From Achromobacter seleniivolatilans (GTDB lineage: Bacteria > Pseudomonadota > Gammaproteobacteria > Burkholderiales > Burkholderiaceae_B): a DNA stretch of 64,000 nucleotides. The DNA lies in the NCBI RefSeq assembly GCF_030864005.1, contig NZ_CP132976.1:3038001-3102000 (forward strand), written 5' to 3'. How positions within the stretch are numbered: the stretch's first letter is position 1; each line of letters opens with the position of its first letter. Shown here one piece after another: positions 1-8,585 of the stretch. The notes below the pieces were generated by a model. That model did not search any database. It had not been told where the DNA came from and saw nothing but the letters and a program-made list of their open reading frames with translations. The position numbers were made by a program, and so were the translations under genes.

Positions 1-680
1 AGCTTGACCGTCACTTCCGTCACCACGCCCAGCATGCCTTCGGAGCCAATGAATATGGACAGCAAGTCCAGGCCCGGCGCATCAGGCGCCTCGGAACCCA
101 ATTCCACGATATCGCCGTCGATCGTGACGACACGCACGCGCAACACGTTGTGCACCGTGAGTCCGTATTTCAGACAATGCACGCCGCCGGAATTCTCGGC
201 GACGTTGCCGCCGATAGAGCAAGCGATTTGGCTGGAAGGATCGGGCGCGTAATACAGGCCATAAGGCGAGGCCGCTTCGGAGATAGCCAAGTTGCGCACA
301 CCGGGCTGAACGATGGCCGTGGCGCTGGCCAAGTCGATATGCTTGATGCGGTTGAACTTGGACAAGCCCAGCAATACGCCTTGGCTGTGCGGCATCGCGC
401 CGCCCGACAATCCTGTGCCCGCGCCGCGCGCAACGATCGGGGCATTCAGCCGCTTGCAGACGCGCATGATCGCCTGCACCTGCTCTTCGGTTTCAGGCAA
501 GGCCACGACCGCAGGCAGCGCGCGGTATAGCGACAAGCCGTCGCATTCGTAGGGACGGGTGTCTTCCTCGCGGAATAACACGCAGTGCGCGGGCAACGCG
601 GCCAACAACGCCTCGGTGAGCTGCTGCAATGAATAAGGCGCCTGCACTTGTGCCAGGCCGGTTTCGACCAGTGAATTCAT
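1..680 (-). CDS. glcD: Glycolate oxidase subunit GlcD, N-terminal part (cut by window edge)
   Basis: FAD-binding subunit of glycolate oxidase (glycolate to glyoxylate), normally working with GlcE and GlcF at the membrane. About 226 residues are visible and the gene runs off the left edge, so its C-terminal half is missing here. The reading contains the FAD_binding_4 landmarks RGAGTGLSGGA, QPGVRNLAISEAA, YYAPDPSSQIACSIGGN and GSEGMLGVVTEVTVKL in the order and spacing I remember for E. coli GlcD. The start MNSLVETGLAQ fits the family's N-terminus. It lies 136 nt downstream of the IclR gene on the same strand, so it may be the last member of that operon. The identification is firm; the exact substrate (glycolate versus another 2-hydroxyacid) is inferred. 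Confidence 0.88.
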   Translation of the reverse strand, partial: MNSLVETGLAQVQAPYSLQQLTEALLAALPAHCVLFREEDTRPYECDGLSLYRALPAVVALPETEEQVQAIMRVCKRLNAPIVARGAGTGLSGGAMPHSQGVLLGLSKFNRIKHIDLASATAIVQPGVRNLAISEAASPYGLYYAPDPSSQIACSIGGNVAENSGGVHCLKYGLTVHNVLRVRVVTIDGDIVELGSEAPDAPGLDLLSIFIGSEGMLGVVTEVTVK

Positions 681-816
681 GAGCGCAACAATAGCGCGAC
701 CAGTCCCTTAAAACAGGCCGGGATTTACCCGCATCCACGGGTTTTGCGGGCTACGCAGTCGTAACTACCGGTAATTGCACACCAGCTTTGTCGTCGAAAA
801 GCCGCAGTGCACGCGC

Positions 817-1656
817 TTAATTTGAAAAATCGACCAACGCCAATTGCCGCGAAATGGCCGCGCAGGTATCGATCAGCGGCTTGATATAGCTATCCGTATG
901 ATTCGGGCTCATACGAAAGGCTGGAATGCTCAGACTCACGCAGGCGACTGGCCTGCTCTGCTTGTCTGTAATGGCGCAACCGAAGCAAAAAATATCTTTC
1001 TCGTTCTCTTCGCGATCTTCGGCGTAGCCTTGACGCCGGATCTGCTCCAGTTCGCTTCTCAGCGCCTTGGGCGTGCGCAACGTCCTGTCGGTAAACACCT
1101 TGAAGTCCAACTGCGCGATCAGCGCCTCGCACGCGTCCGGGTCCAGCCGCGCAAGATACGCTTTGCCGACTGAACTGGAATACATCGTGACGCGGCTGCC
1201 CAGGCGCGAATTCATGCGCACGGCCTTGGGACTTTCCAGTTTGTCGATATAGGTCATTTCCGACCGGTCCGGCACGGCAAGGTGCACGGTTTCCTGAGTC
1301 AGTGTTTTCAGGTCGAACAGATGATCTTTGCAAAGTTGGCGGATGTCAGAGCTTTCAAGCGCGCGGCTGGCCAGGCTGATCAGCCGCGGCCCCAGCCCGA
1401 ACGTTTGCGTGTGGCGCTTTTGAACGATCATCTGCTCGGCCACCAGCGCTTCGACAATGCGATAAATGGTCGGACGCGGATACCCCAGCCTGGCGCTCAA
1501 TTCATGCACCGTCCAGGCGGTGTCGCCGCCCAGTGCAATCGTGTCAAGCACGCGCATGAACTTGGAGAACGATGCGGTGCCGGCAACTGGTTTTACGACC
1601 GGCGCCGGGCTTGACTCAGAAGTGGCGCGGGGGGCTTGCACGCGGGTGGCTTTCAT
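817..1656 (-). CDS. IclR-family transcriptional regulator
   Basis: A 279-residue regulator with an N-terminal winged helix (AWTVHELSARLGYPRPTIYRIVEAL, roughly residues 50-75) and a C-terminal IclR effector domain containing the typical SSVGKAYLA and CVSLSIPAFR stretches. I chose the ATG at 1656 (MKATRVQ). An upstream in-frame extension to 1812 would overlap the preceding SDR gene and looks non-coding. It is the fourth gene of a minus-strand run (receptor, cupin, SDR, IclR), only 44 nt after the SDR, so it is the likely local regulator of that catabolic operon. The 15-bp palindrome at 4059-4073 ahead of the first gene is its best candidate operator. The effector is unknown. Confidence 0.88.
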   Translation of the reverse strand: MKATRVQAPRATSESSPAPVVKPVAGTASFSKFMRVLDTIALGGDTAWTVHELSARLGYPRPTIYRIVEALVAEQMIVQKRHTQTFGLGPRLISLASRALESSDIRQLCKDHLFDLKTLTQETVHLAVPDRSEMTYIDKLESPKAVRMNSRLGSRVTMYSSSVGKAYLARLDPDACEALIAQLDFKVFTDRTLRTPKALRSELEQIRRQGYAEDREENEKDIFCFGCAITDKQSRPVACVSLSIPAFRMSPNHTDSYIKPLIDTCAAISRQLALVDFSN

Positions 1657-1700
1657 TGACGATATCCGTGACGATGCGCGCAGGCGGGCCTGAGCGCGGG

Positions 1701-2417
1701 TCAGGTTACCATGTAGCCGCCATCCACTGGCATCACCACGCCCGTCATGAAAGCTGCGGCGGGCGAACACAAAAACACCACTGCTTGCGCCACATCGGCC
1801 GGGGTGCCCCATCGCTTGAGCGGCGTGCGCTCCATGATGCGAGCGGCGCGCACCGGATCATCCTGCAAGGCTTGCGTGAGCGGTGTCGCGATCCAGCCTG
1901 GCGCCACGGCATTGACCCGGATGCCCGCTTCGGCATACGCGATGGCAAGCGACTTGGTCAGTTGCGCAACCCCTCCTTTGCTGGCGCTATAAGCCGGCAC
2001 CAGACCGCCCCCAAAGAAACTAAGCATGGACGCCGTGTTGACGATGCAGCCCTGAGCGCGCGCCAGCATCGGTTGCAAGGCCTCGCACACGCGCATGGTG
2101 CCGGTCAGATTGATGTCCAGCACACGCTCGAAGACCGGCAGCTTGAATTCTTCCTGGCGAAAAATAACACCCGCGCAATTCACCAGCACGTCCACGCGCT
2201 CTAGCGAGGCGGCGAATTGGGCGATGTCGCCGGCCTTTGTCACATCCAGCGCCCTGACCTCAACGCCCGCTGGCGGCGGCTCGGTTGATGGCAGTCCCAC
2301 CGCGATCACGTGCGCCCCCAATCGCGCCAACGCCTCGGCCACACCACGGCCGAGGCCCTGCGTGCCGCCCGTCACCACGGCCACCTTGCCTTTAAACAGC
2401 TCTGCTTGAAAACTCAT
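1701..2417 (-). CDS. SDR-family NAD(P)-dependent oxidoreductase
   Basis: A 238-residue classical short-chain dehydrogenase, expected to be cytosolic and to oxidise a hydroxyl or reduce a carbonyl. Visible motifs are the nucleotide-binding TGGTQGLG near residue 17, NCAG around residue 80, the catalytic Tyr/Lys pair in YSASKGG near residue 143, and the C-terminal GVVMPVDGGY. It sits between the IclR gene and the cupin gene on the same strand with short gaps, so it probably acts on an intermediate of the same pathway. SDR sequences do not reveal substrate; an assignment beyond the family would be guesswork. Confidence 0.88.
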   Translation of the reverse strand: MSFQAELFKGKVAVVTGGTQGLGRGVAEALARLGAHVIAVGLPSTEPPPAGVEVRALDVTKAGDIAQFAASLERVDVLVNCAGVIFRQEEFKLPVFERVLDINLTGTMRVCEALQPMLARAQGCIVNTASMLSFFGGGLVPAYSASKGGVAQLTKSLAIAYAEAGIRVNAVAPGWIATPLTQALQDDPVRAARIMERTPLKRWGTPADVAQAVVFLCSPAAAFMTGVVMPVDGGYMVT

Positions 2418-2446
2418 AACGATTCCCTTGCTCGGTGCGCCGCCGG

Positions 2447-2965
2447 TCAGCGGATGAACTGATCGACGTAGTCCGAACCCAAGCCCACGCTTTCATAGTG
2501 TTTGCGGCACATATCCAGCTTGGTGAACACATCTTCATAGCCGGTGTGGCGACCCTCGCTGTCGCAGTAATACATGACACCGTTGACCTGAAACATCGTG
2601 ATCATTTCCTCGACGTCTTCGGGCACATACAAAGTGTGCGTTTCGCCCGGCGGCTCAAACACATAGCTGCCTTCGCGCGCAATCCAGTCGTGTTCAAGAT
2701 AGCGCCACGATCCCTTGATCACATAACCGTGCACCGCCTGCGGATGCCGGTGGCAACTCAGCACACCTGATTTGCGCACTCTCAGCAGGTTCGTCCAATA
2801 GCCCTGCGACACGTTCAGACAGAGCGGACGGAACCAGACGTTTTCTGCCTGCGGGACCCACACGCGCTCGTCATCGGGAATGACTTGGGGCACGACGATT
2901 TCGGGCAAGGCCTCCTTGGGGTTTGGATAGCGGTAGGGAGTGGGCACGGCAGTGGAATGACTCAT
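2447..2965 (-). CDS. Cupin dioxygenase-like protein (2,4'-dihydroxyacetophenone dioxygenase family)
   Basis: A 172-residue single-domain cupin. The metal-binding motif is visible as CHRHPQAVHGYV followed by a Glu-Gly turn, and the second motif as PPGETHTLYV, which together supply the usual three-histidine iron site. The overall pattern resembles the 2,4'-dihydroxyacetophenone dioxygenase family that cleaves a C-C bond between a carbonyl and a hydroxymethyl carbon; that family call is from memory and not searched. I chose the ATG at 2965 (MSHSTAV), which has AGGA five bases upstream. The longer ORF to 3010 would overlap the upstream receptor gene. Gene neighbours (receptor, SDR, IclR) suggest uptake and oxidation of a small organic acid or aryl ketone. 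Confidence 0.72.
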   Translation of the reverse strand: MSHSTAVPTPYRYPNPKEALPEIVVPQVIPDDERVWVPQAENVWFRPLCLNVSQGYWTNLLRVRKSGVLSCHRHPQAVHGYVIKGSWRYLEHDWIAREGSYVFEPPGETHTLYVPEDVEEMITMFQVNGVMYYCDSEGRHTGYEDVFTKLDMCRKHYESVGLGSDYVDQFIR

Positions 2966-3006
2966 GGCAGTCCTGCGGTTTGAAGTGGAGGAAGAGGCGT
3001 GGGCAG

Positions 3007-3975
3007 TCACTTGATGTTCAAGGTCTTCAAGACTTGGGCGTAGTCAGCGGTTTCGGCCTCCATCGTCTTTTCAAAGGCCGCGCCATCGGCATAGACATAT
3101 CCCAGGTTCTGGGCCTTGATCGCCGAGATCAGCTGCGGATCTTGCGCTACCTTCTCGAAGACTTCCTTCAGTTTGGCGACGGTGGCGGGCGGCATCCCCT
3201 TGGGGCCGGCAATACCGCGCCAAGTGCCATAAGCCACGTCAACGCCCTTCTCTTTAGCTGTTGGTACATCCGGAAAATCAGCCACGCGCTTGTCGCTCAT
3301 CAAAACCAGCAAGCGCAGCTTGCCGGCGCGCACGTATTCAGAGGCTTCAGCGGGGCTGGTCGCCACCGCGTCCAACTGACCGCCCAGCAGATTCAACAAT
3401 GCCGGGCCTGAACCTGGAAATGGAATGTGCATGAACTTGGTGTCTGACTTGACCTCGAATGCGCTCAACGCCACGTCATAGATGGAGCCTGTGCCCGAGG
3501 TGCCGACGTTCAGCGTGGCGGGCGATTTCTTCGCGGCCGCCATGAACTCCTCGATGGTTTTGTAGGGCGAATTGACCGGCACCACGATGGCCGCCGGGTC
3601 CGCGTTCAATTGCACCAGCGGCGTGTAGTCCTTGTAGGTATGGTCGAACAGCCCCAGCAGCGGAAGAATGACGAACTCTGCTGTCACGACCGTCAAGGTG
3701 TGCCCATCGTTTTTGTTGTTCAACACATATTTCCAGCCCACTGCGCCGCCTGCTCCGGCCTTGTTCAAGACCACCATCCCTTTTGGAAAATACTGGGCGG
3801 ACACTTTGGCAAACGCGCGGGCCACGGCGTCCGTGCCCCCTCCCGGCTGGAACGGCACGACCAGGGTGACTGGCTGGTTCGGGTAGGCGTCTGCCGCTTG
3901 CGCGGGCGCCGGAAGCGCTGCTGTCCAACCGGCCGCGATCAGGCTGGCCGCCATCAAGCCTTGTCTCATCAACAT
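3007..3975 (-). CDS. Bug-type tripartite tricarboxylate transporter receptor
   Basis: A 322-residue periplasmic binding protein of the Bug (TctC) family, which is strongly expanded in Bordetella and Achromobacter. A signal peptide is visible (MRQGLMAASLIAAG, cleavage after AQA near residue 27), followed by YPNQPVTLVVPFQPGGGTDAVAR, the hallmark opening of the mature protein. Bug proteins bind carboxylates and amides and normally deliver to a TctAB permease; no tctAB gene is present in this window, so it is an orphan receptor or uses a permease elsewhere. It is the first gene of the cupin-SDR-IclR operon, 41 nt before the cupin start. Confidence 0.9.
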   Translation of the reverse strand: MLMRQGLMAASLIAAGWTAALPAPAQAADAYPNQPVTLVVPFQPGGGTDAVARAFAKVSAQYFPKGMVVLNKAGAGGAVGWKYVLNNKNDGHTLTVVTAEFVILPLLGLFDHTYKDYTPLVQLNADPAAIVVPVNSPYKTIEEFMAAAKKSPATLNVGTSGTGSIYDVALSAFEVKSDTKFMHIPFPGSGPALLNLLGGQLDAVATSPAEASEYVRAGKLRLLVLMSDKRVADFPDVPTAKEKGVDVAYGTWRGIAGPKGMPPATVAKLKEVFEKVAQDPQLISAIKAQNLGYVYADGAAFEKTMEAETADYAQVLKTLNIK

Positions 3976-4058
3976 CCTTGTCTCCGTTGTCTTGGACGCG
4001 GTTTTCTATCGAAACAGGGTCCGTTTTTTTAGGTTTCGCAGACGGCCTGATTCTTTTT

Positions 4059-4073
4059 GTCCATAATATGGAC
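4059..4073. promoter_or_regulatory. Perfect 15-bp palindrome, candidate IclR operator
   Basis: The bases gtccataatatggac form seven-base inverted arms around a central A. The site lies 84 bp upstream of the receptor gene start (minus strand), and its centre contains TATTAT, which could be the -10 of the promoter. IclR-family operators are typically palindromes of about 15 bp, and the operon carries its own IclR gene. Binding is inferred. Confidence 0.5.
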
Positions 4074-4151
4074 ATTTGTCTACGAAAAAATAGAGTAAAG
4101 GATTTGCCGCTGTGTGTCACTGAAAACAGGCGACACCCAAAATACGAAGAC

Positions 4152-4179
4152 AAAAAAAACCGACGGGCGATGCCGTCGG
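4152..4179 (-). terminator. Intrinsic terminator of the FAD-linked dehydrogenase gene
   Basis: Read on the minus strand, a 7-bp stem (ccgacgg with ccgtcgg, loop of six) is followed by eight T residues. It lies 35 nt past the stop of the dehydrogenase gene and separates it from the receptor operon downstream. Confidence 0.85.
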
Positions 4180-4213
4180 CTGGGGCTGCGCGCGGCTCGG
4201 CCGCCGCCGTCTT

Positions 4214-5623
4214 TTACCAGGACACAATCTTGCCCGGGTTCAGAATGTTGTTCGGATCAAACGCATGCTTCAAGCTGCGCATCAGATCCAGCGCGTCTTC
4301 ACCGTGCTCTTCAGCCATGAACTGCATCTTGTGCAGCCCCACGCCGTGTTCGCCAGTGCAGGTGCCGTCTGCGGCGATCGCGCGGCGCACCAGATTATGG
4401 TTGATCGTTTCCGACTCCTGCCACTCCTGCTGGCTATCGGCGTCCAGCAGCATCAACACGTGGAAATTGCCGTCGCCGACGTGGCCAACGATGGTGTACG
4501 GGAAGCTCGCGCGGTCCAGTTCCTCGACCGTGTCGCGCACGCAATCAGCCAGGCGTGAAATCGGCACGCAGACATCCGTAGTGCTGGCGCGGCAGCCAGG
4601 GCGCAATTGCAATCCGGCGAAGTAGGCATTGTGGCGAGCGGTCCACAGGCGGCTGCGGTCTTCGGGGCGCTCGGCCCACTCAAAATCCATACCGCCATGT
4701 TCGGCCGTAATGGCTTGCACCGTTTCGGCCTGCTCTTGCACACCAGCCGGACTGCCGTGAAATTCAAATACCAGCAGCGGCGTTTCGCGCAGGCTGAGTT
4801 TGCTGTAGAGATTCACTGAACGCACGCTGGCCGCGTCCATGAATTCAACGCGAGCGATCGGCACGCCCATCTGAATGATCTCGATCACGCTTTGCACGGC
4901 GGCATCCAGCGTGGGGAAGTTGCATACCGCGGCCGACACGGCTTCGGGCTGCGGGTACAGGCGCACCGTCACTTCCGTGATGATGCCCAGCGTGCCTTCG
5001 CTGCCGATGAAAATGCGCGTCAGGTCGTAACCCGCCGACGATTTGCGCGCACGGCCAGCCGTGCGAACGATACGTCCATCGGCTGTCACTACCGTCAGCG
5101 ACATGACGTTTTCACGCATGGTGCCGTAGCGCACGGCATTGGTGCCCGAAGCTCGCGTGGCGGCCATGCCGCCCAAGCTGGCGTCAGCGCCCGGATCGAT
5201 CGGAAAGAACAGGCCAGTGCTGCGAATTTCTTCGTTGAGTTGCTTGCGCAGCACGCCTGCCTGCACCGTGGCGGTCAAGTCTTCGGCATTGATGGCCAAG
5301 ACCTTGTTCATGTGGGACAGGTCCAGACTGATGCCACCTTGAATGGCCAGGATGTGGCCTTCCAGCGAAGAGCCGGCGCCATACGGAATCAGCGGAACGT
5401 GATGCTCATTGCACAGCTTGGCAACCTCGGCCACTTCTTCGGTGGTGTGCGCAAAGACCACGGCATCCGGCAGCATGGGCGGATACGGCGATTCGTCGCG
5501 GCCATGGTGCTCGCAGACGGCAGAGGATTCGGACAGGCGGTCGCCAAAGCGAGCCCGCAGGGCATCCAGACAGGCAGCCGGCACCGCGCGGCGCAACGTT
5601 TCAGCGTGCAAAGGAGCGTTCAT
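4214..5623 (-). CDS. FAD-binding oxidase, D-lactate dehydrogenase (cytochrome)-like
   Basis: A 469-residue flavoprotein of the FAD_binding_4 plus FAD-oxidase C-terminal family, which oxidises 2-hydroxyacids such as D-lactate. FAD-binding landmarks are PYGAGSSLEGH, DPGADASLGGMAATRASGTNAVRYG and GSEGTLGIITEVTVRLYP. The C-terminal half has GHVGDGNFHVLML with its metal/substrate histidines, and the ending TGEHGVGLHKMQFM...LNPGKIV. I chose the ATG at 5623 (MNAPLHAE); the 24-residue upstream extension looks non-coding. It is the second member of this flavoprotein family in the first 6 kb, after glcD. It has its own terminator at 4152-4179, so it is a separate transcription unit. D-lactate is the likeliest substrate, but D-2-hydroxyglutarate-type acids are possible. 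Confidence 0.85.
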   Translation of the reverse strand: MNAPLHAETLRRAVPAACLDALRARFGDRLSESSAVCEHHGRDESPYPPMLPDAVVFAHTTEEVAEVAKLCNEHHVPLIPYGAGSSLEGHILAIQGGISLDLSHMNKVLAINAEDLTATVQAGVLRKQLNEEIRSTGLFFPIDPGADASLGGMAATRASGTNAVRYGTMRENVMSLTVVTADGRIVRTAGRARKSSAGYDLTRIFIGSEGTLGIITEVTVRLYPQPEAVSAAVCNFPTLDAAVQSVIEIIQMGVPIARVEFMDAASVRSVNLYSKLSLRETPLLVFEFHGSPAGVQEQAETVQAITAEHGGMDFEWAERPEDRSRLWTARHNAYFAGLQLRPGCRASTTDVCVPISRLADCVRDTVEELDRASFPYTIVGHVGDGNFHVLMLLDADSQQEWQESETINHNLVRRAIAADGTCTGEHGVGLHKMQFMAEEHGEDALDLMRSLKHAFDPNNILNPGKIVSW

Positions 5624-5726
5624 GATCAGCGTATTCTCGGGGTTCGGTAATCCGAATATTCTACGCCGCCCTGCATGCTGCACCGCAAACCGCACTACCC
5701 AGGCGATTTGCGGTGCTTCCCGAGCC

Positions 5727-6800
5727 TTACTTGCCGGAGGTCAGCGCCACGCGGCGGCGTTCGCGCACTGCGTGCGCCAGACGGTCAAGCACGGCCACTG
5801 ACGCATCCCAATCGATGCAGCCGTCGGTAATGCTCTGGCCATAAACCAGCGGCTGACCAGGCACCATGTCCTGGCGGCCACCCAGCAGATGGCTTTCCAC
5901 CATAACGCCCACCAGACGGGTGTCGCCCGCTTCCATCTGGCGCGCTACGTCTTCGACCACAAGCGTCTGGTTTTCGGGTTTCTTGCTGCTATTGGCGTGG
6001 CTGGCGTCAACCATGATGCGCTGGGCCAGACCGGCTTTGGAGACGTCCTGGCAAGCCGCATCGACGCTGGCTGCGTCGTAGTTCGGCGTTTTCCCGCCAC
6101 GCAGAATGACGTGGCAGTCTTCGTTGCCAGCAGTCGACACGATGGCCGAATGGCCGCCTTTGGTAACCGACAGAAAATGATGCGGCTGCGACGCCGCTTT
6201 GATCGCGTCGACCGCGATCTTCACATTGCCGTCCGTACCGTTCTTGAACCCCACCGGGCACGACAGACCGGAAGCCAGTTCGCGATGCACCTGGCTTTCT
6301 GTCGTCCGAGCCCCGATCGCCCCCCAGGAGACCAGATCCGCGATGTACTGCGGCGTAATCATGTCCAAGAACTCGCAACCGGCTGGCAGGCCCAGGCTGT
6401 TGATATCCAGCAGCAGTTCCCGCGCCACGCGCACGCCCTTGTTGATGTCGAAGCTGCCGTTCAGGTCAGGATCATTGATCAGTCCCTTCCAGCCTACCGT
6501 GGTGCGCGGCTTTTCGAAGTACACGCGCATCACGATTTCCAGATCGGCGCTCAGGCGGTCACGCACGGGCTTCAGACGCTTTGCATATTCGATAGCAGCG
6601 CGCGTGTCGTGGATCGAACAAGGGCCGATCACGACAATCATGCGGTCATCCATGCCATGCAGGATGCGGTGCATGCCCTGGCGGGCGGCAAACACGGTGT
6701 CGGACGCCTCCTGGGTACACGCGAACTCCCGCATCACATGCGCGGGCGGATTCAGTTCCTTGATTTCTCGAATACGAAGGTCGTCGGTATTGTGTGACAC
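5727..6800 (-). CDS. aroG: 3-deoxy-7-phosphoheptulonate synthase (DAHP synthase, class I)
   Basis: First step of the shikimate pathway: phosphoenolpyruvate plus erythrose 4-phosphate to DAHP, in the cytosol. The 357 residues match the length of AroF/AroG/AroH. Visible motifs are VIGPCSIHD, FEKPRTTVGWKGLINDP, GARTTESQVHRELASGL, GFKNGTDGN, and VDASHANSSKKPENQ. Translation starts with GTG at 6800, with AGGAG eight bases upstream. The upstream leader (6945-7028) encodes a peptide rich in Phe and Tyr codons followed by an intrinsic terminator and a competing hairpin, so expression probably responds to charged tRNA-Phe/tRNA-Tyr supply. Whether the enzyme itself is inhibited by Phe or Tyr cannot be read directly. 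Confidence 0.95.
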   Translation of the reverse strand: MSHNTDDLRIREIKELNPPAHVMREFACTQEASDTVFAARQGMHRILHGMDDRMIVVIGPCSIHDTRAAIEYAKRLKPVRDRLSADLEIVMRVYFEKPRTTVGWKGLINDPDLNGSFDINKGVRVARELLLDINSLGLPAGCEFLDMITPQYIADLVSWGAIGARTTESQVHRELASGLSCPVGFKNGTDGNVKIAVDAIKAASQPHHFLSVTKGGHSAIVSTAGNEDCHVILRGGKTPNYDAASVDAACQDVSKAGLAQRIMVDASHANSSKKPENQTLVVEDVARQMEAGDTRLVGVMVESHLLGGRQDMVPGQPLVYGQSITDGCIDWDASVAVLDRLAHAVRERRRVALTSGK

Positions 6801-6890
6801 GGTACTGCTCCTGGGTTGCCCGCCATCGGGTTCAATTCCCTCGGTCTAGTCCGGGTTCTCTGGTCCGGGTCTAGTCCGATCCGGCGGCAC

Positions 6891-6977
6891 AAAAAAAGCC
6901 GCCAGTTCGCTGGCGGCTTTTTTGGGGGGGATTCTTTCCAAACTTCAGATTGAGCGCGTCCCTTCCTCCGCCAGCGG
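6891..6977 (-). promoter_or_regulatory. Predicted Phe/Tyr attenuator: terminator and competing antiterminator before aroG
   Basis: On the minus strand an 8-bp GC-rich stem (6898-6905 with 6910-6917, loop of four) is followed by seven T residues (6891-6897): an intrinsic terminator 91 nt before the aroG start. The nine bases at 6968-6976, which lie inside leader-peptide codons 18-21, are perfectly complementary to 6908-6916. Those bases include seven of the eight bases of the first terminator arm. A ribosome stalled on the Phe/Tyr codons would leave 6968-6976 free to form the antiterminator; a moving ribosome would cover it and let the terminator form. The hairpin may also end tldD transcripts. 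Confidence 0.8.
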
Positions 6978-7028
6978 CTTCAGAAAAGTATAAAAATAAA
7001 AATAAAAAGCGGGGGACGCGAATTTCAT
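6945..7028 (-). CDS. aroG leader peptide (Phe/Tyr-rich, 27 residues)
   Basis: Short ORF on the minus strand: ATG at 7026-7028, stop TGA at 6945-6947. Residues 8-15 read FYFYFYTF; in all, 5 Phe and 3 Tyr occur among 27 residues. The peptide lies upstream of aroG and immediately before the mutually exclusive hairpins at 6891-6977. This is the same logic as the E. coli pheA leader, but placed before DAHP synthase. A possible ribosome site AGAG lies nine bases before the ATG. The peptide itself is expected to have no function beyond being translated. On the plus strand the same bases look like a TAAAAA simple repeat. Confidence 0.82.
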   Translation of the reverse strand: MKFASPAFYFYFYTFLKPLAEEGTRSI

Positions 7029-7124
7029 GGGAATTGACTCTAGCACAGTTTTTTCAGGCCGTCACGGCAGTTTTATCTTGGAGCCAGCCCAAAATCGAAC
7101 CGGAGCGGCGGCCCGAAACTGGGA

Positions 7125-8585
7125 TCAGGCGGTTCCGCCCACGGTCAGACCTTCCATGCGAATCGTTGGCATACCCACACCAACCGGCACACTCTGGCCA
7201 TCCTTGCCGCACGTGCCCACGCCGGAATCCAGCTGCAGATCGTTGCCGATCATGGTGACGCGGGTCATCGCGTCGGGACCGTTGCCGATCAGCGTGGCGC
7301 CCTTGACGGGATACGTCACCTTGCCGTCTTCGATCATGTAGGCCTCAGACGCCGAGAACACGAATTTGCCGTTCGTGATGTCAACCTGGCCGCCGCCAAA
7401 GTTGACCGCGTACAGCCCGCGTTTGACCGACGACACGATTTCCTCGGGCGGCTTGTCACCAGCCAGCATGTAGGTGTTGGTCATACGCGGCATCGGCAGG
7501 TGCGCGAAAGATTCACGGCGGCCGTTGCCTGTAGCCGCCGTCTTCATCAGGCGGGCATTCAGCGTGTCTTGCATATAGCCGCGCAGGATGCCGTCTTCGA
7601 TCAGCACATTGCGCTGCGTGGCATTGCCTTCGTCGTCGATATTGAGCGAGCCGCGGCGGTCCGGCAGCGTGCCGTCATCCACCACCGTCACGCCCTTGGA
7701 CGCAACACGTTCACCGATACGGCCCGAGAACACGCTGGAACCCTTGCGGTTGAAGTCACCTTCCAACCCGTGGCCCACGGCCTCGTGCAGCAGAATGCCA
7801 GGCCAACCCGATCCCAGCACGACGGTCATTTCACCAGCCGGCGCGGGACGCGCCTCAAGGTTGACCATGGCTTCGTGTACCGCGCGTTCCACATAACCTT
7901 GCAGCATTTCGTCCGTGAAATACGCCAGTCCCAAGCGTCCGCCGCCACCGGCGTGACCCATTTCACGGCGGCCATTGCGCTCGGCGATCACGGTCAGCGA
8001 CAAACGCACCAGCGGGCGCACGTCGGCAGCCAGGCGGCCATCGCTACCGGCGACCAAAATCACGTCGTACTCGGCACCCAAACCGGCCATGACCTGAATC
8101 ACGTGCGGATCACGGGCACGTGCCATGCGCTCGATGCGCTCAAGGAGTGCCACTTTTTCGGGTGCGCTAAGTGTTGCGACCGGGTCGATGTCGGCATACA
8201 GACTGCGGCCCATCTCGGCCTCGACGTGCGCGGCCACTTTCACTTTGCCTGCGCCACGGCGCGCAATGCCGCGCACGGCGTGCGCCGACGACAACAGCGC
8301 GTCCGCCGACAAGGAATCGGAATACGCAAAAGCGGTTTTCTCGCCGCTCACAGCGCGTACGCCCACGCCTTGGCTGATCGAGAAACTACCGGTTTTGACA
8401 ATGCCCTCTTCCAGGCTCCACCCTTCGCTGCGCGTGTACTGAAAGTACAGATCGGCATAGTCGACCTTGTGGGTGAAGATCTCACCCAACGCGCGCGCCA
8501 TATCCGCCTCTGTCAGACCCCAGGGGTCCAGCAACAGCGATTTGGCGGTGGCGAGGGATGCAATAGCAGGATCGATAATTTTCAT
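7125..8585 (-). CDS. tldD: Metalloprotease TldD
   Basis: Cytosolic zinc metalloprotease subunit that works with TldE (PmbA) to degrade unfolded or modified peptides and is implicated in microcin maturation and antitoxin turnover. The 486 residues match TldD length. The zinc-binding HExxxH motif is seen as [13 protein letters not shown] near residue 260, and the C-terminal [27 protein letters not shown] is characteristic. No tldE gene is in this window. Its transcription could end at the hairpin at 6891-6917, which also lies in the aroG leader. Confidence 0.95.
   Translation of the reverse strand: MKIIDPAIASLATAKSLLLDPWGLTEADMARALGEIFTHKVDYADLYFQYTRSEGWSLEEGIVKTGSFSISQGVGVRAVSGEKTAFAYSDSLSADALLSSAHAVRGIARRGAGKVKVAAHVEAEMGRSLYADIDPVATLSAPEKVALLERIERMARARDPHVIQVMAGLGAEYDVILVAGSDGRLAADVRPLVRLSLTVIAERNGRREMGHAGGGGRLGLAYFTDEMLQGYVERAVHEAMVNLEARPAPAGEMTVVLGSGWPGILLHEAVGHGLEGDFNRKGSSVFSGRIGERVASKGVTVVDDGTLPDRRGSLNIDDEGNATQRNVLIEDGILRGYMQDTLNARLMKTAATGNGRRESFAHLPMPRMTNTYMLAGDKPPEEIVSSVKRGLYAVNFGGGQVDITNGKFVFSASEAYMIEDGKVTYPVKGATLIGNGPDAMTRVTMIGNDLQLDSGVGTCGKDGQSVPVGVGMPTIRMEGLTVGGTA

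Noticed and set aside
3476..4153. 225-codon ORF in another frame of the Bug receptor gene
   Set aside because: Overlaps the receptor gene and its promoter palindrome, and has no recognisable domain.
6985..7010. TAAAAA simple repeat downstream of tldD
   Set aside because: On the minus strand the repeat is the run of Phe and Tyr codons of the aroG leader peptide, which explains it better than a simple repeat.
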